Shown here in pieces: positions 25,417 to 35,099 of a stretch of DNA of 64,000 nucleotides. Within the stretch, counting starts at the first letter, position 1, and each line of letters starts with the position of its first letter. Made by a program: the position numbers and the translations under genes. The stretch comes from DATKHR01 sp036557365 (GTDB taxonomy: Bacteria > Acidobacteriota > Vicinamibacteria > Vicinamibacterales > CAVVIG01): NCBI GenBank assembly GCA_036557365.1, contig DATBHR010000077.1, positions 248,001-312,000 of the forward strand, given 5' to 3'. Under the pieces are notes generated by a model that saw nothing but the letters and a program-made list of their open reading frames with translations, had not been told where the DNA came from and searched no databases.

Positions 25417-26442
25417 CTAGTCAATCGAGATCTTCCGCAACAGATTGAAGTCCGACAGCATCTTGCCGGCGCCGAGCACGACCGACGACAGCGGATCCTC
25501 CGCCATCGCAAGCGGGAGGCCGGTCTCTTCGCGCAGACGCTTGTCGAGATTCTTGAGCATCGATCCGCCGCCGGTGAGCACGATGCCGCGGTCCACGATG
25601 TCCGCCGACAACTCGGGCGGCGTGCGCTCGAGCGCGACGCGGACGGCGTCGACGATGACGTTGACGGTCTCGGCGAGCGCTTCGCGGATCTCCTCGTCCG
25701 TGATCGTGATGGTCTTCGGCACGCCCTCGATCAAATGGCGTCCCTTGATCTCCATCGTCATGCGGTCTTCGAGCGGGAACGCGGAGCCGATTTCGATCTT
25801 GATTTGCTCGGCCGTCCGCTCGCCGATGAGGAGGTTGTACTGCTTCTTGATGTACTGGATGATCGCTTCGTCCATCTCGTTGCCGGCGACGCGCACGGCC
25901 TTGCTGTAGACGATGCCGGCGAGCGAGATGACGGCGATGTCGGTCGTCCCGCCGCCGATGTCGACGATCATGTTGCCGGACGGCTCGGTGATCGGCATCC
26001 CCGCGCCGATGGCCGCGGCCATCGCTTCCTCGACGAGATGCACTTCGCTGGCCTTCGCGCGGTACGCGCTGTCCTTCACAGCCCGCTTCTCGACCTGCGT
26101 AATCTCCGACGGTACGCCGATGACGATGCGCGGGCGGACCCAGACGTTGCGATTGTGGGCCTTCTTGATGAAGTAGGTCAGCATCTTCTCGGTGACCTCG
26201 AAGTCGGCGATGACACCGTCCTTCATCGGCTTGATGGCCACGATGTTCCCGGGCGTGCGGCCGAGCATGTCTTTCGCGTCGCGGCCGACAGCCTCGACGC
26301 GGCCGTTGACCTTGTTGATCGCGACGATCGACGGTTCGTTGACGACGATTCCTTTGCCGCGGGCGTAAACGCAGGTGTTGGCGGTCCCGAGATCGATCGC
26401 GAGATCACTCGAGAAAAGCGAGAGCATCGAACGAAGACTCAA
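25417..26442 (-). CDS. mreB: rod shape-determining actin homolog MreB
   Basis: 341 residues. The start is TTG 26442, chosen because AGGAG lies 7 bases upstream; the ATG at 26427 lacks such a site. Actin-fold motifs are complete: DLAIDLGTANTCVY (phosphate 1), IVDIGGGTTDIAV (phosphate 2) and GIVLTGGGSMLKNLDKRL (adenosine). It polymerises under the inner membrane and directs elongasome movement. It is the first gene of the shape cluster, 61 bases downstream of the diguanylate cyclase gene. Confidence 0.97.
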   Translation of the reverse strand: MSLRSMLSLFSSDLAIDLGTANTCVYARGKGIVVNEPSIVAINKVNGRVEAVGRDAKDMLGRTPGNIVAIKPMKDGVIADFEVTEKMLTYFIKKAHNRNVWVRPRIVIGVPSEITQVEKRAVKDSAYRAKASEVHLVEEAMAAAIGAGMPITEPSGNMIVDIGGGTTDIAVISLAGIVYSKAVRVAGNEMDEAIIQYIKKQYNLLIGERTAEQIKIEIGSAFPLEDRMTMEIKGRHLIEGVPKTITITDEEIREALAETVNVIVDAVRVALERTPPELSADIVDRGIVLTGGGSMLKNLDKRLREETGLPLAMAEDPLSSVVLGAGKMLSDFNLLRKISID

Positions 26443-26503
26443 ATAACGACTCCTAGCGCGTGACGGTCAGGTAATTGATGGGGTTCGCGGCTACCACTAA
26501 CGA

Positions 26504-27661
26504 CTAATTATCGGCAGGTCCGGCGGCCTGAATACCATTCTTGCCCGAGGCCTTGACGGCGTACATGGCCCGATCGGCCGCCTGGATGATCTCGTCGGCC
26601 GAGCTGGCAGAATCGGGCAGCGTGGCCACCCCGACCGAGCAGGTCAACCGTGTTCCCAGGCCCTCGGCGTCGAGGAAGATGTGCGCCGCAATTCGCTCCC
26701 GGATACGTTCCCCGACGGCGAACGCGCCCTCACCGCCCGTATCGGGCAGGATCAGGGCGAATTCGTCGCCCCCGAACCGCGCGACGACGTCGGTTTCTCG
26801 CGCGCTGCCGCGGATGACCGCCGCCGCCTCGACCAGCGCGCGGCTGCCGCAGAGGTGGCCGTGCGCGTCGTTGACGCCCTTGAACCCGTCGAGGTCGATG
26901 AAAAGCAGCGAGAGCGGACGTCCGTTACGGGACGCCCGCTTCGTTTCGCGGTGCAGAACCGAGTTCAAGTAGCGCGAATTGTACAGGCGCGTGAGGTCGT
27001 CCGTGACCGATAACGCCTCGACGCGTTTGAAGAGCTGCGCATTGTCGAGCGCCGCGGCGACCGGCTCGAAGAGCAGGCGGAGCGCGCTCAACAGCGACGG
27101 CGACAGCCGAGGCGCGCGCGTCGCCGACAGACGATCCAGCGCGACGATCGCACCCACACGGCGTCCGCGGCAGGTCAGCGGGAACGCGACGACCGCACCG
27201 ATGGACGGATCATGGAGCCGGCTGTCGTCCCGGAAGCTCGGTGAGAAAAACTCCTGGTCGCGATCCATCACCCACGAAGCGATGGCTGTCGCAGCCGGCC
27301 CCATCTCCTGCGTCAGTCCGCGGTTGGCGAGCGTCGAGATCGCTCCGGAGAGATCAGAACAGACGACTGCCCAGATCTGCGCGGGAATCCACGCCGCCGC
27401 GCGATCGATGACGAGCTCGGCGATTCTGTCGGGGTCGAGCGTGCTGTTGACGGCGCGGACGATGTCGAGCAGCGCGTCGCGGCTCTCCGCGCGCGCACGA
27501 AGCTCGCGTTGAAACACCCGGAGCTTGGTCGACAGATCGACGCCCGGAGAGGTCAGCGAAACGGTGTTCGCCGACCGCAATCTCGATCCACTTCTTCCCC
27601 GGGAACCGATGGCCGGAACCAGCGCGACCGGGCCCCTCGACACTCGACTGGCTGGAGGCAT
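26504..27661 (-). CDS. diguanylate cyclase with GAF-like sensor domain
   Basis: 385 residues. A GAF-like domain spans about residues 60-200 (TLDPDRIAELVIDRAAAWIP, VVAFPLTCRGRRVGAIVAL). It is followed by a GGDEF domain with an intact active site RFGGDEF (G297-F301). An RxxD inhibitory site (RETD) lies five residues before GGDEF, so product feedback is expected. It makes cyclic-di-GMP from GTP in the cytosol. No transmembrane part is present. The start is uncertain because no Shine-Dalgarno sequence precedes ATG 27661. Confidence 0.93.
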   Translation of the reverse strand: MPPASRVSRGPVALVPAIGSRGRSGSRLRSANTVSLTSPGVDLSTKLRVFQRELRARAESRDALLDIVRAVNSTLDPDRIAELVIDRAAAWIPAQIWAVVCSDLSGAISTLANRGLTQEMGPAATAIASWVMDRDQEFFSPSFRDDSRLHDPSIGAVVAFPLTCRGRRVGAIVALDRLSATRAPRLSPSLLSALRLLFEPVAAALDNAQLFKRVEALSVTDDLTRLYNSRYLNSVLHRETKRASRNGRPLSLLFIDLDGFKGVNDAHGHLCGSRALVEAAAVIRGSARETDVVARFGGDEFALILPDTGGEGAFAVGERIRERIAAHIFLDAEGLGTRLTCSVGVATLPDSASSADEIIQAADRAMYAVKASGKNGIQAAGPADN

Positions 27662-27819
27662 CCGTAAGTGATTCTGTGCTCTGCAAATATATCACACGGT
27701 CGCCGGTAAATGCTTGCCACATCGTCACTTCATGGCATACCATCGAAGTTTCCCACGCATGGAGACCGTCGTAACCGGGCGAACCCGGCGGCCGGCGGAG
27801 AAGAGTTGAGAAGGTTTTT

Positions 27820-29736
27820 ATGACGATGCTGGATCGGATGCGGCGGCATATGAGCTGGCTGAAATGGAGCCTGGGTCTCGTCTGCCTCGCTTTCATCATT
27901 TTCTATATTCCGGACTTCCTCCGTACGAACAATGCGGATGCGTCCGGCGAAACGATCGCGCGCGTCGCAGGCCAGGACATCACCGCCAACGAATTCCGTC
28001 GCACGTATCAGGCGCAGCTGCAGGCGTATCGGTCCGCGTACGGCGGCCAGATGAACGAGCAGTTGCTGAAGCAGCTCGGCGTCGAGCAGCAGATTCTGCA
28101 GCAGATGGTCGACGAACGGGCCGCGCTCGCAGAAGCACGTCGACTCAACATCAACGTCAGCGATTCGGAAGTTCGCCAGCGCATTCTGTCGATTCCCGCA
28201 TTCCAGGAAAACGGCGTGTTCATCGGTGAGCAGCGCTATCAGCAGCTGCTCCGCATGCAGCGGCCGCCGATGAGCGCTTCCGAGTTCGAAGACAACGTGC
28301 GGCGTCAGCTGACGATCCAGAAACTTCGCGCGTCGCTCACCGATTGGCTCTCCGTCGCGGACAAAGATCTCGAGCAGGAATATCGCCGCCGCAACGACAA
28401 GGTCAAGCTCGCCGTCGTCAGCCTGACGGCGGACAAGTTCCGCAAGGACGTCTCGGCGACGGACGCCGAGATCACGTCGTACTTCGACGGGCACAAGGAC
28501 GATTTCAAGATTCCCGAGAAGCGCAAGATCCGGTACCTGCTGATCGACATCGAGGCGCTGCGCGCGAAGGTCGTCGTTCCGCCGGCGGACGTCGAGCAGG
28601 CGTACAACAGCAACATCGAGCAGTATTCGACGCCCGAACAGGTGCGCGCCAGCCACATCCTGCTCAAGACCGAAGGCAAAGACGATGCGGTCGTGAAGGC
28701 GCGGGCGGAAGAAATCCTGAAGCAGGCGCGTGCGGGCGCGGACTTCGCGGAGCTCGCGAAGAAGTATTCGGAGGACGAAGCGAGCCAGAAGAACGGCGGC
28801 GATCTCGACTACTTCGGCCGCGGCCGCATGGTGCCCGAGTTCGATCAGGCGGCGTTCTCGCTCGAGCCGGGCCAGATCAGCGACCTGGTGAAGACGCAGT
28901 ACGGCTACCACATCATCAAGGTCGTGGACAAAAAGCCGGCGACCACGCGTCCGCTTTCCGACGTGCGCCAGCAGATTCAAGATCAGCTGACGTACGAACG
29001 CGCGCAGGCACAGGCCAACGATCTCGCGCAGTCGCTCGAGAAAGAAGTGACGAAACCGGCGGATCTGGATCGCGTGGCGAAAGAGAAGGGCCTCACGGTC
29101 CAGGAATCCGGCTTCTTCGCGCGCGACGAACCGATCCTCGGCCTCGGCCCGTCGCCCGAAGCGGCGAGCCGCGCCTTCGAGATGAAGACCGGTGACGTGG
29201 CGGGCCCGCTCCGCGCTTCTCGCGGTTTCGTGTTCGAGACGCTGGTCGCGAAGCAGGATCCGTACGTGCCGAAGCTCGACGAAGTGAAGGAGCGCGTCCG
29301 CGAAGAGGTCATCAAGCAGAAAGCCCGCGATCTGAGCAAGCAGCGCGCGGCTGAAATCGATGCGAAGCTCAAGTCGTCGCCGGACTTCGACAAGGCCGCG
29401 AAAGCCGCCGGCCTCGAACCGAAGACGACGGAGCTGATCGCGCGCGATTCACCGATTCCCGATGTCGGCGTCTCGAAGAGCATCGAGGACGCGGCGTTCA
29501 AGCTGCCCGTCGGCAGCGTCAGCGACGCGATCCCGACCGACAACGGGACGGCGATCGTCAAGGTCCTCGAGAAGCAGGAAGTCAGCGCCGCCGACTGGGC
29601 CAACGCCAAGGATCGATTCCGCGAAGAGTTGCTGGCCGATCGGCGCAACCGATTCTTCGGCGCCTACATGGTGAAGGCGAAGCAGAAGATGAAGATCGAG
29701 GTCAACCGCGAGTCACTGCAGCGCGCCACTTCGTAA
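27820..29736 (+). CDS. ppiD: membrane-anchored peptidyl-prolyl isomerase, PpiD/SurA type
   Basis: 638 residues from ATG 27820. An N-terminal anchor (WSLGLVCLAFIIFYIPDFL) is followed by a SurA-like chaperone region (ETIARVAGQDITANEFRRTY) and a parvulin domain near residues 280-370 (VRASHILLKTEGK, FAELAKKYSEDEASQKNGGDLDYFGRGRMVPEFDQAAFSL, YGYHIIKV). The long C-terminal part resembles the PpiD tail. It is expected to help outer-membrane and periplasmic proteins fold near the Sec translocon. Length matches PpiD (about 620). Confidence 0.92.
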   Translation: MTMLDRMRRHMSWLKWSLGLVCLAFIIFYIPDFLRTNNADASGETIARVAGQDITANEFRRTYQAQLQAYRSAYGGQMNEQLLKQLGVEQQILQQMVDERAALAEARRLNINVSDSEVRQRILSIPAFQENGVFIGEQRYQQLLRMQRPPMSASEFEDNVRRQLTIQKLRASLTDWLSVADKDLEQEYRRRNDKVKLAVVSLTADKFRKDVSATDAEITSYFDGHKDDFKIPEKRKIRYLLIDIEALRAKVVVPPADVEQAYNSNIEQYSTPEQVRASHILLKTEGKDDAVVKARAEEILKQARAGADFAELAKKYSEDEASQKNGGDLDYFGRGRMVPEFDQAAFSLEPGQISDLVKTQYGYHIIKVVDKKPATTRPLSDVRQQIQDQLTYERAQAQANDLAQSLEKEVTKPADLDRVAKEKGLTVQESGFFARDEPILGLGPSPEAASRAFEMKTGDVAGPLRASRGFVFETLVAKQDPYVPKLDEVKERVREEVIKQKARDLSKQRAAEIDAKLKSSPDFDKAAKAAGLEPKTTELIARDSPIPDVGVSKSIEDAAFKLPVGSVSDAIPTDNGTAIVKVLEKQEVSAADWANAKDRFREELLADRRNRFFGAYMVKAKQKMKIEVNRESLQRATS

Positions 29737-29739
29737 ATC

Positions 29740-29875
29740 CTGCCATTGCAGGATTGCAGAATCGTAGGATTGCAGGAGGTGCAATCCTGCAGTTCCTCTC
29801 ACACTTCTCGTTCCTTCAATCCTTCCTGCAATTCTTCAATTCTGCAATTCTGCAATTCTCCAATTCCCCGGCGAG
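29740..29875. repeat. low-complexity intergenic repeat with hairpin (CAATTCTG words)
   Basis: The 141-base spacer between convergent ppiD and sppA begins with GCAGGATTGCAGAAT-like words and ends with tandem CAATTCTG words, which are approximately their reverse complement. Inside, AGGATTGCA (29766-29774) and TGCAATCCT (29780-29788) form a perfect 9-bp hairpin with a 5-base loop. The AT content is well above the flanks. It may act as a bidirectional terminator. Confidence 0.7.
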
Positions 29876-29877
29876 CG

Positions 29878-31644
29878 TCAGCGCACGTACGCGAACGGCA
29901 TCAACGCGAGCACTTCGCCGCGCCGGAAGAGTGACAACGGCCCTCGCATGACCCTCAGCGCCTCGATCTCTCCGGGCGAGAGGTTCGCGGCCAGCCACTC
30001 GCTCATCATCGACGACTCACCGGCTCCGCTCAGCTGATCCGTCAGCAGTTCGTAGAAACTCTTGCGCGCCGGATAGACGACAACTTCCACTTCGGACTCC
30101 GCCGGAATCTTCGCGCGCTCCTTGGCGATGGTGATCGCGCGATCGAGGCCGCCGAGCTCGTCCACCAGCTGATTCTGCTTCGCCTGGCGCCCGGTCCAGA
30201 CGTGTCCCTGCGCGATCGCATCGATCTTCTCGGGTGTCGTGTGGCGAGCGTCGGCGACTTTCTCGACGAACTGATCGTAGAACGCGTGCAGCTGCTCATT
30301 GAGCTTCTTCAGCTCGCTGGCGTTGTACGGACGCGCGGGCGAGTTGATTTCCGCATTCTTCCCGATGCTCGTCGAGTCGATGCGCGCGCCCAGCTTTTCG
30401 TACACGCCGCCGGTGACGACCTTCCCGCCGAAGATGCCGATCGATCCGGTCAGCGTCGACGGCTGCGCGACGATCACCTGCCCCGGCATCGCGATGTAGT
30501 AGCCGCCTGACGCGGCCAGATCCGCCATGGACACGATGAGCGGCCGATCCGCGCGCTCGTTCTTGGTGATCATCAGCTCGCGCCAGACCGCATCGGATGC
30601 GCTGGCCGAGCCGCCCGGGCTGTCGACCCTGAGCACGATCGCGCGGACCGACGCATCGCGCCGCGCCTGGCGGATGTGCTCGATGAGCGTGTCCGATCCG
30701 ACGGTCGGGCCGTTGACGGGATCGTACCCGCTGCGTCCGCTCGTGATCGCGCCCGATGCGTAGATGACCGCGATGCGCGGGCCGCGGTTCATGCCGAGCG
30801 AGCTGAGCGACACGCGCGCGTAGTCGTCCGATTCGATCCGGTTGCGCCGCTCGCCGGCGCGCAGCTTCTCGTCAACCTGATCTTCGTACGCGACATCGTC
30901 CACCAGGCCGGCCGTGACAGCGTCCTCCGGCAGGAACGGCCCGTTGTCGAACTGCTGCCGGATGTCGGCGTCGTTCTTCTTGCGGCCGTCCGCGATCCCT
31001 CTCACGATCTGCTCGTACAGATCCTGGTTGAGCGATTCGTCCATCTCCTTGTGCGCCGGCGTGTAGCCTTTTTCGGTGAACGTATTGATCGCCGTCTTGT
31101 AGTCGCCGACATGATGGAGATCCGGGTACGCGCCGATCTTGTCCAGCGTACCGCGCAGGAACAACTCGTAGGTCGCCACGCCCGTCAGGTCGAGCGACGC
31201 TGACGGCATGAGGAACACCTTGTCTGCGGCGGTCGCGAGGTAGTACTCGCGATCGCCCGCATATTCGAGATACGCGTACACCGGCTTCCCCGACTTGCGG
31301 AAGTCGAGAACCGCGTCCCTGATCTCCTGCACCTTCGCCCAGAACGGCGAGTTGAAGCCGGTCGGCTCGAGCAGGACTCCACGGATTCGCGAGTCCACCT
31401 TCGCCTTTCGCAGGTTGTCGACGATGGAGCGAACCGTCGGCGTCCGCGAGCCGCGCAGGTAGCCGACGACGTCGGCGGGAACGATCTCCGACAAGTCGCC
31501 GCCGACCGGCAGCACGAGCGTGGAGTTCGTGTTGACCGAGGGTTCGCGACCCACGAGGAGATACAGCAGCACGAAGGCGGCGATCGATACGAATACCGCC
31601 ATGCCGAGCACGGTGAACAGGATGGTGATACCCCGGCGAGCCAT
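29878..31644 (-). CDS. sppA: signal peptide peptidase SppA, 67K type
   Basis: 588 residues. An N-terminal membrane helix (GITILFTVLGMAVFVSIAAFVLLYLLV) precedes two crotonase-like halves. The first half carries the general-base Lys region AATAADKVFLMPSASLDLTG. The second carries the nucleophile Ser in ADLAASGGYYIAMPG, followed by TLTGSIGIFGGKVV. The length fits the duplicated E. coli form. It degrades leftover signal peptides in the membrane. It starts 35 bases from the divergent ADOP gene. Confidence 0.94.
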   Translation of the reverse strand: MARRGITILFTVLGMAVFVSIAAFVLLYLLVGREPSVNTNSTLVLPVGGDLSEIVPADVVGYLRGSRTPTVRSIVDNLRKAKVDSRIRGVLLEPTGFNSPFWAKVQEIRDAVLDFRKSGKPVYAYLEYAGDREYYLATAADKVFLMPSASLDLTGVATYELFLRGTLDKIGAYPDLHHVGDYKTAINTFTEKGYTPAHKEMDESLNQDLYEQIVRGIADGRKKNDADIRQQFDNGPFLPEDAVTAGLVDDVAYEDQVDEKLRAGERRNRIESDDYARVSLSSLGMNRGPRIAVIYASGAITSGRSGYDPVNGPTVGSDTLIEHIRQARRDASVRAIVLRVDSPGGSASASDAVWRELMITKNERADRPLIVSMADLAASGGYYIAMPGQVIVAQPSTLTGSIGIFGGKVVTGGVYEKLGARIDSTSIGKNAEINSPARPYNASELKKLNEQLHAFYDQFVEKVADARHTTPEKIDAIAQGHVWTGRQAKQNQLVDELGGLDRAITIAKERAKIPAESEVEVVVYPARKSFYELLTDQLSGAGESSMMSEWLAANLSPGEIEALRVMRGPLSLFRRGEVLALMPFAYVR

Positions 31645-31665
31645 GGTCAGACCTCTCGAAAAAAG

Positions 31666-31671
31666 TATAGT
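31666..31671 (+). promoter_or_regulatory. -10 box TATAGT, possibly giving a leaderless mRNA
   Basis: TATAGT lies 8 bases before the ATG at 31680, so transcription would start at or next to the start codon of the ADOP permease. No Shine-Dalgarno sequence is present, which fits a leaderless transcript. The -35 region is weak. Confidence 0.4.
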
Positions 31672-31679
31672 CTCACTGC

Positions 31680-34160
31680 ATGGAGACCCTGCTCAGGGAT
31701 GTCCGGTACGCGCTCGCGATGATGCGGCGCAACAAGGGATTCGCCGCGGCCGCGCTGGCGACGCTGGCGCTCGGGATCGGGGCGACGGCTGCGGTGTTTT
31801 CCGTCGTGTACGGCGTGCTGCTGCGTCCGCTGCCCTACCCTGACGCGGCGCGTCTCGTCCGGCTGTCCGAAGAGCACCCCGGCGCGATCTCGCCGCTTCC
31901 CCAGCCGATGCTCAGCAACCTGACGTACCACGCATGGTCCGCGTCTCCGCGGACTATCGACGGGCTGGCGGCGTACCGATCGCAGGAGCAGGTCGTCTCG
32001 CTTCCGGGAGGCTCTGTTCGTTTGATGGCGTCGGCGGTGACGCCGTCGCTGTTCGGCCTGCTCGGCGAATCCGCCGCCATTGGACGCATGTTCCGCGCGG
32101 ATGAAGACAAGCCTGGTAACGATGGCCTCGCGCTGCTCTCCGATCGCGCGTGGCGTCAATACTTCAGCGGCGACCCCGCCGTCGTCGGCCGCGGTTACGT
32201 CATCGACGGCAAGCCGTACATCATCGTCGGCGTGATGCGTTCCGGTTTCTACTTCCCCGATCGCACGACGCAACTGTGGACCCCGACGTCCGTCCTCGAC
32301 CCGCTTCCGGATGCCGTCGAAGGCGGGCGCGGTCGTGTGACGGTGGTGAACGCGCTGGCGCGCCTGAAGCCTGGCGTCACGCCGGAGCAGGCAGAAGCCG
32401 AAGGCACCGCGGCGGCCCGCACGATGGTCCAGCCGATGGCGGCCAACCTGCTCTTCGGCGTCGGCGGACCTCCGGTCGTGCACGCGCGCGCGGTCGTCAG
32501 CGAAATGACCTCGCGCGTTCGACCGGCGCTGCTCGTCCTCGCCGCCGGTGTCCTGTGCGTGCTCCTCATCGCATGCGCGAACGTCGCGAACCTGTTTCTG
32601 TCGCGCGGCGTCGCCCGGCAGCGTGAGGTGACCGTCCGCGCGGCGATCGGCGCGAGCCGGGGACGCCTCGTCCGGCAACTGATGACGGAGAGCCTCGTGT
32701 TCTCGATCGTTGGCGGAGGACTCGGGCTGCTGCTCTCGTCAGCCCTGGTGCGCCTGGCGCCGCTGCTGGCCTCGCGCAGTTTTCCGCGCCTCGACGACAT
32801 CGTCGTCGACGGTCCGACGATCGCCTTCACGGCGGTGGCGGCGCTCGTCACGACGCTGATCGCGGGGCTGGCGCCAGCTCTTCGCAGCGCCCGCGTGGAC
32901 CTCGTTGAATCGCTGCGCGGCGGCGACGGCGCGACCGCGGATGGCTTCCGCGGCCGGGCGAGCGCGCATCTCCGCGACGGCCTGCTCATCGCCGAAGCGG
33001 CGTTCGCCGTTCTGCTGCTCGTCGCCGCGACCCTGCTGGCTCGAAGCTTCGTCCGGCTGACGCATGTCGATCCCGGTTACTCGGCGGATCACGTGTTGAT
33101 TGCCGAGGTCATGCTGCCTCGTCGTGCCTCGCCGGACGGAGACGCGTCCGCGAGCAACGTCGTCAGCGCGATTGTCGAACGGGCGCGCAGCACGCCCGGC
33201 GTGATCGCCGCGGGCGCCGGCAACATGGTGCCGCTCGACAAATCGACGATGCTGTCGGCGTTTCCGTCGCCGTGGACGCCTGCCGGCGCGGAGCGAAAGC
33301 CGGCCCGCTCCGTGACGTACATCGTCACGACGGGTTACGCAGAGTCGCTCGGACTGCGAGTGAAGAAGGGCCGGTTGTTCACCGACGCGGATCTCGCGAC
33401 CGGCATCGACTCGTGGATCGTCAACGAAGAGTTCGCACGGCAGTACCTGCCCGCCGATCCGATCGGCTACCAGTGGGAAACGTCCGGCGCGACGCCCTCC
33501 GACAATCGTACGAATGTCGTCGTCGGGATCGTGGCCAACGTGCTGAAGAACGGGAACGATTCGGCGCCTCAAGCCGAAACCTACCATCCGTTCCCGGTGC
33601 CGAGAAATCAGACGCAGCTCTCCGGACGGTTCCAGGTTGCGGTGCGAACCGCTGGCGATCCGTCGGCGCTGGCGCCCGTTCTTCGCGACATCGTTCGAAC
33701 AGCGGCGCCAGACGCCGCGGTCGAAACGGTCGCGCTCACGAAACGACTCGCGGAGTCCGTCGACGAACCGCGATTCGCGATGACTGTGCTGGTGACGTTC
33801 GCCGCGCTCGCGCTGGCGCTCGCGTCGGTCGGACTCTATGGCGTGCTGTCGTACAGCGTGTCGCAGCGCCGGCGCGAGCTCGGAGTCCGCGCGGCGCTCG
33901 GCGCGAGCCGACGTGACCTGATTGCGCTCGTCCTTCGCGGCGGCCTCGCGGTCACCGCAATCGGCCTGACGCTTGGCATCGTCGCCGCCGCGGTGCTGAC
34001 CCGCCTGATGCAGGCTGCGCTCTTTGGCGTGACGCCGCTCGACCCGGTGTCATTCATCGCCGCGCCGTTGATGCTCCTGCCCGTCGCGTTCGCGGCGTGC
34101 TGGCTGCCGGCGGCGCGCGCGGCGTCGGTGGATCCGGCCGATGCGCTGCGCAACGAATAG
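31680..34160 (+). CDS. ADOP-family ABC permease, MacB/FtsX-like (first copy)
   Basis: 826 residues. The N-terminus LRDVRYALAMMRRNKGFAAAALATLALGIGATAAVFSVVYGVLLRPLPYP is the hallmark of the acidobacterial duplicated orphan permeases. A MacB periplasmic core domain follows, then four membrane helices (about residues 285-420), a second periplasmic domain and four C-terminal helices ending AASVDPADALRNE, i.e. two MacB-like units fused. No ATPase is adjacent, as usual for this family. Substrate unknown. Confidence 0.93.
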   Translation: METLLRDVRYALAMMRRNKGFAAAALATLALGIGATAAVFSVVYGVLLRPLPYPDAARLVRLSEEHPGAISPLPQPMLSNLTYHAWSASPRTIDGLAAYRSQEQVVSLPGGSVRLMASAVTPSLFGLLGESAAIGRMFRADEDKPGNDGLALLSDRAWRQYFSGDPAVVGRGYVIDGKPYIIVGVMRSGFYFPDRTTQLWTPTSVLDPLPDAVEGGRGRVTVVNALARLKPGVTPEQAEAEGTAAARTMVQPMAANLLFGVGGPPVVHARAVVSEMTSRVRPALLVLAAGVLCVLLIACANVANLFLSRGVARQREVTVRAAIGASRGRLVRQLMTESLVFSIVGGGLGLLLSSALVRLAPLLASRSFPRLDDIVVDGPTIAFTAVAALVTTLIAGLAPALRSARVDLVESLRGGDGATADGFRGRASAHLRDGLLIAEAAFAVLLLVAATLLARSFVRLTHVDPGYSADHVLIAEVMLPRRASPDGDASASNVVSAIVERARSTPGVIAAGAGNMVPLDKSTMLSAFPSPWTPAGAERKPARSVTYIVTTGYAESLGLRVKKGRLFTDADLATGIDSWIVNEEFARQYLPADPIGYQWETSGATPSDNRTNVVVGIVANVLKNGNDSAPQAETYHPFPVPRNQTQLSGRFQVAVRTAGDPSALAPVLRDIVRTAAPDAAVETVALTKRLAESVDEPRFAMTVLVTFAALALALASVGLYGVLSYSVSQRRRELGVRAALGASRRDLIALVLRGGLAVTAIGLTLGIVAAAVLTRLMQAALFGVTPLDPVSFIAAPLMLLPVAFAACWLPAARAASVDPADALRNE

Positions 34161-34233
34161 CCAGATTGCATTCTCATCGTGTGGATGGTTCAACCCACAC
34201 GTCGGAAGCCGGCAGACTGACAGGAGGACGACA

Positions 34234-34812
34234 ATGTCACCTCTCGCGACGATGCTGGTTTTCACTTTGTTGAGCGGCGGCGCATGTCCATTCGCTGGCA
34301 CACTGTTTCAAACGCCGCCGCGATTGACGACGCTGCCCGACGATCCGTGCGCGGTTCTCAGTCAGGAGCAGATGGCGGCGATAACCAACCTCGCAGTGAC
34401 CGCCGTCCGCAGAGTGCCGACCATCGCCAAGGTCGTAGACGCTGAGAGAGAAAATCGCGAGCCACGTCCCGGCACCATCTGTGTCTACGAAACCGACAGC
34501 GCGTTTGGCGGGATCAGCATCGTCGTGCCGGACCGCGCGACTCGAACCACCGGAGCATACTGGGCTGCGCGGTCAAGTTACTTTGAGACCTACCGTGGAT
34601 CCGCGCGGCCGATACCTGACGTGGCGTTGGACGCGTGGCTCGCGGGCGGCGCGGACCTGCACGTCCTGGTTCGTGACAACGAGTATTTCACCGTGTCGGC
34701 GCAGATGTGGTCGCGGACGCATCCGATACCCTCAGGGCAAGGTCACGAATTCTTCACCCGCGCTGGCGAACTGCTCACCACGATCGCGAGGGCGATCGTA
34801 GCCCGGCTCTAG
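34234..34812 (+). CDS. small secreted protein, DUF3558-like
   Basis: 192 residues from ATG 34234, with AGGAGG 6 bases upstream. A signal sequence covers the first about 25 residues. The mature part opens with PDDPCAVLSQEQMAAITN, which resembles the DPC..L....... start of DUF3558-type exported proteins, and a second Cys follows in GTICVYE. A disulfide between these cysteines is likely. The function is unknown. The G+C content is somewhat lower than its neighbours. Confidence 0.7.
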   Translation: MSPLATMLVFTLLSGGACPFAGTLFQTPPRLTTLPDDPCAVLSQEQMAAITNLAVTAVRRVPTIAKVVDAERENREPRPGTICVYETDSAFGGISIVVPDRATRTTGAYWAARSSYFETYRGSARPIPDVALDAWLAGGADLHVLVRDNEYFTVSAQMWSRTHPIPSGQGHEFFTRAGELLTTIARAIVARL

Positions 34813-35002
34813 TCTCGCAGTCTTTCGCAGGCATGAGCGTGAGCGCGTTGTGCGTTGGATCGCCGCATTTACGGTCACACTTTTCGCGCGCGACGCAGAC
34901 GGCAGGTTTCGATGTTCTCGGTTGTCGGCTGGCGGCGCAGCCTGATTTCAATTACACTGGAGTGCTCGTCGGCGGCATGACGGGAGCCGCCGTGGTCCAC
35001 TT
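34813..35002. other. 190-base spacer before tRNA-Leu
   Basis: No gene is supported here. The stretch is likely to hold the tRNA promoter: TACACT at 34953-34958 is a candidate -10 element about 45 bases before the tRNA, but no -35 at proper spacing is seen. Confidence 0.3.
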
Positions 35003-35088
35003 GCGGAAGTGGCGGAACGGCAGACGCGCTAGCCTCAGGAGCTAGTCCGGGCAACCGGGTGGAGGTTCGAATCCTCTCTTCCGCACCA
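35003..35088 (+). tRNA. tRNA-Leu (anticodon CAG)
   Basis: The acceptor stem GCGGAAG (35003-35009) pairs with CTTCCGC (35078-35084). The anticodon arm CTAGC-CTCAGGA-GCTAG places CAG at 35036-35038, which reads the leucine codon CUG. A long variable arm (TCCGGGCAACCGGG region) is typical of class II tRNAs, and the T-arm GGTTCGAATCC is intact. The discriminator A and CCA (35086-35088) are encoded in the DNA. Length 86 bases. Confidence 0.97.
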
Positions 35089-35099
35089 ACTCTTGGTCC

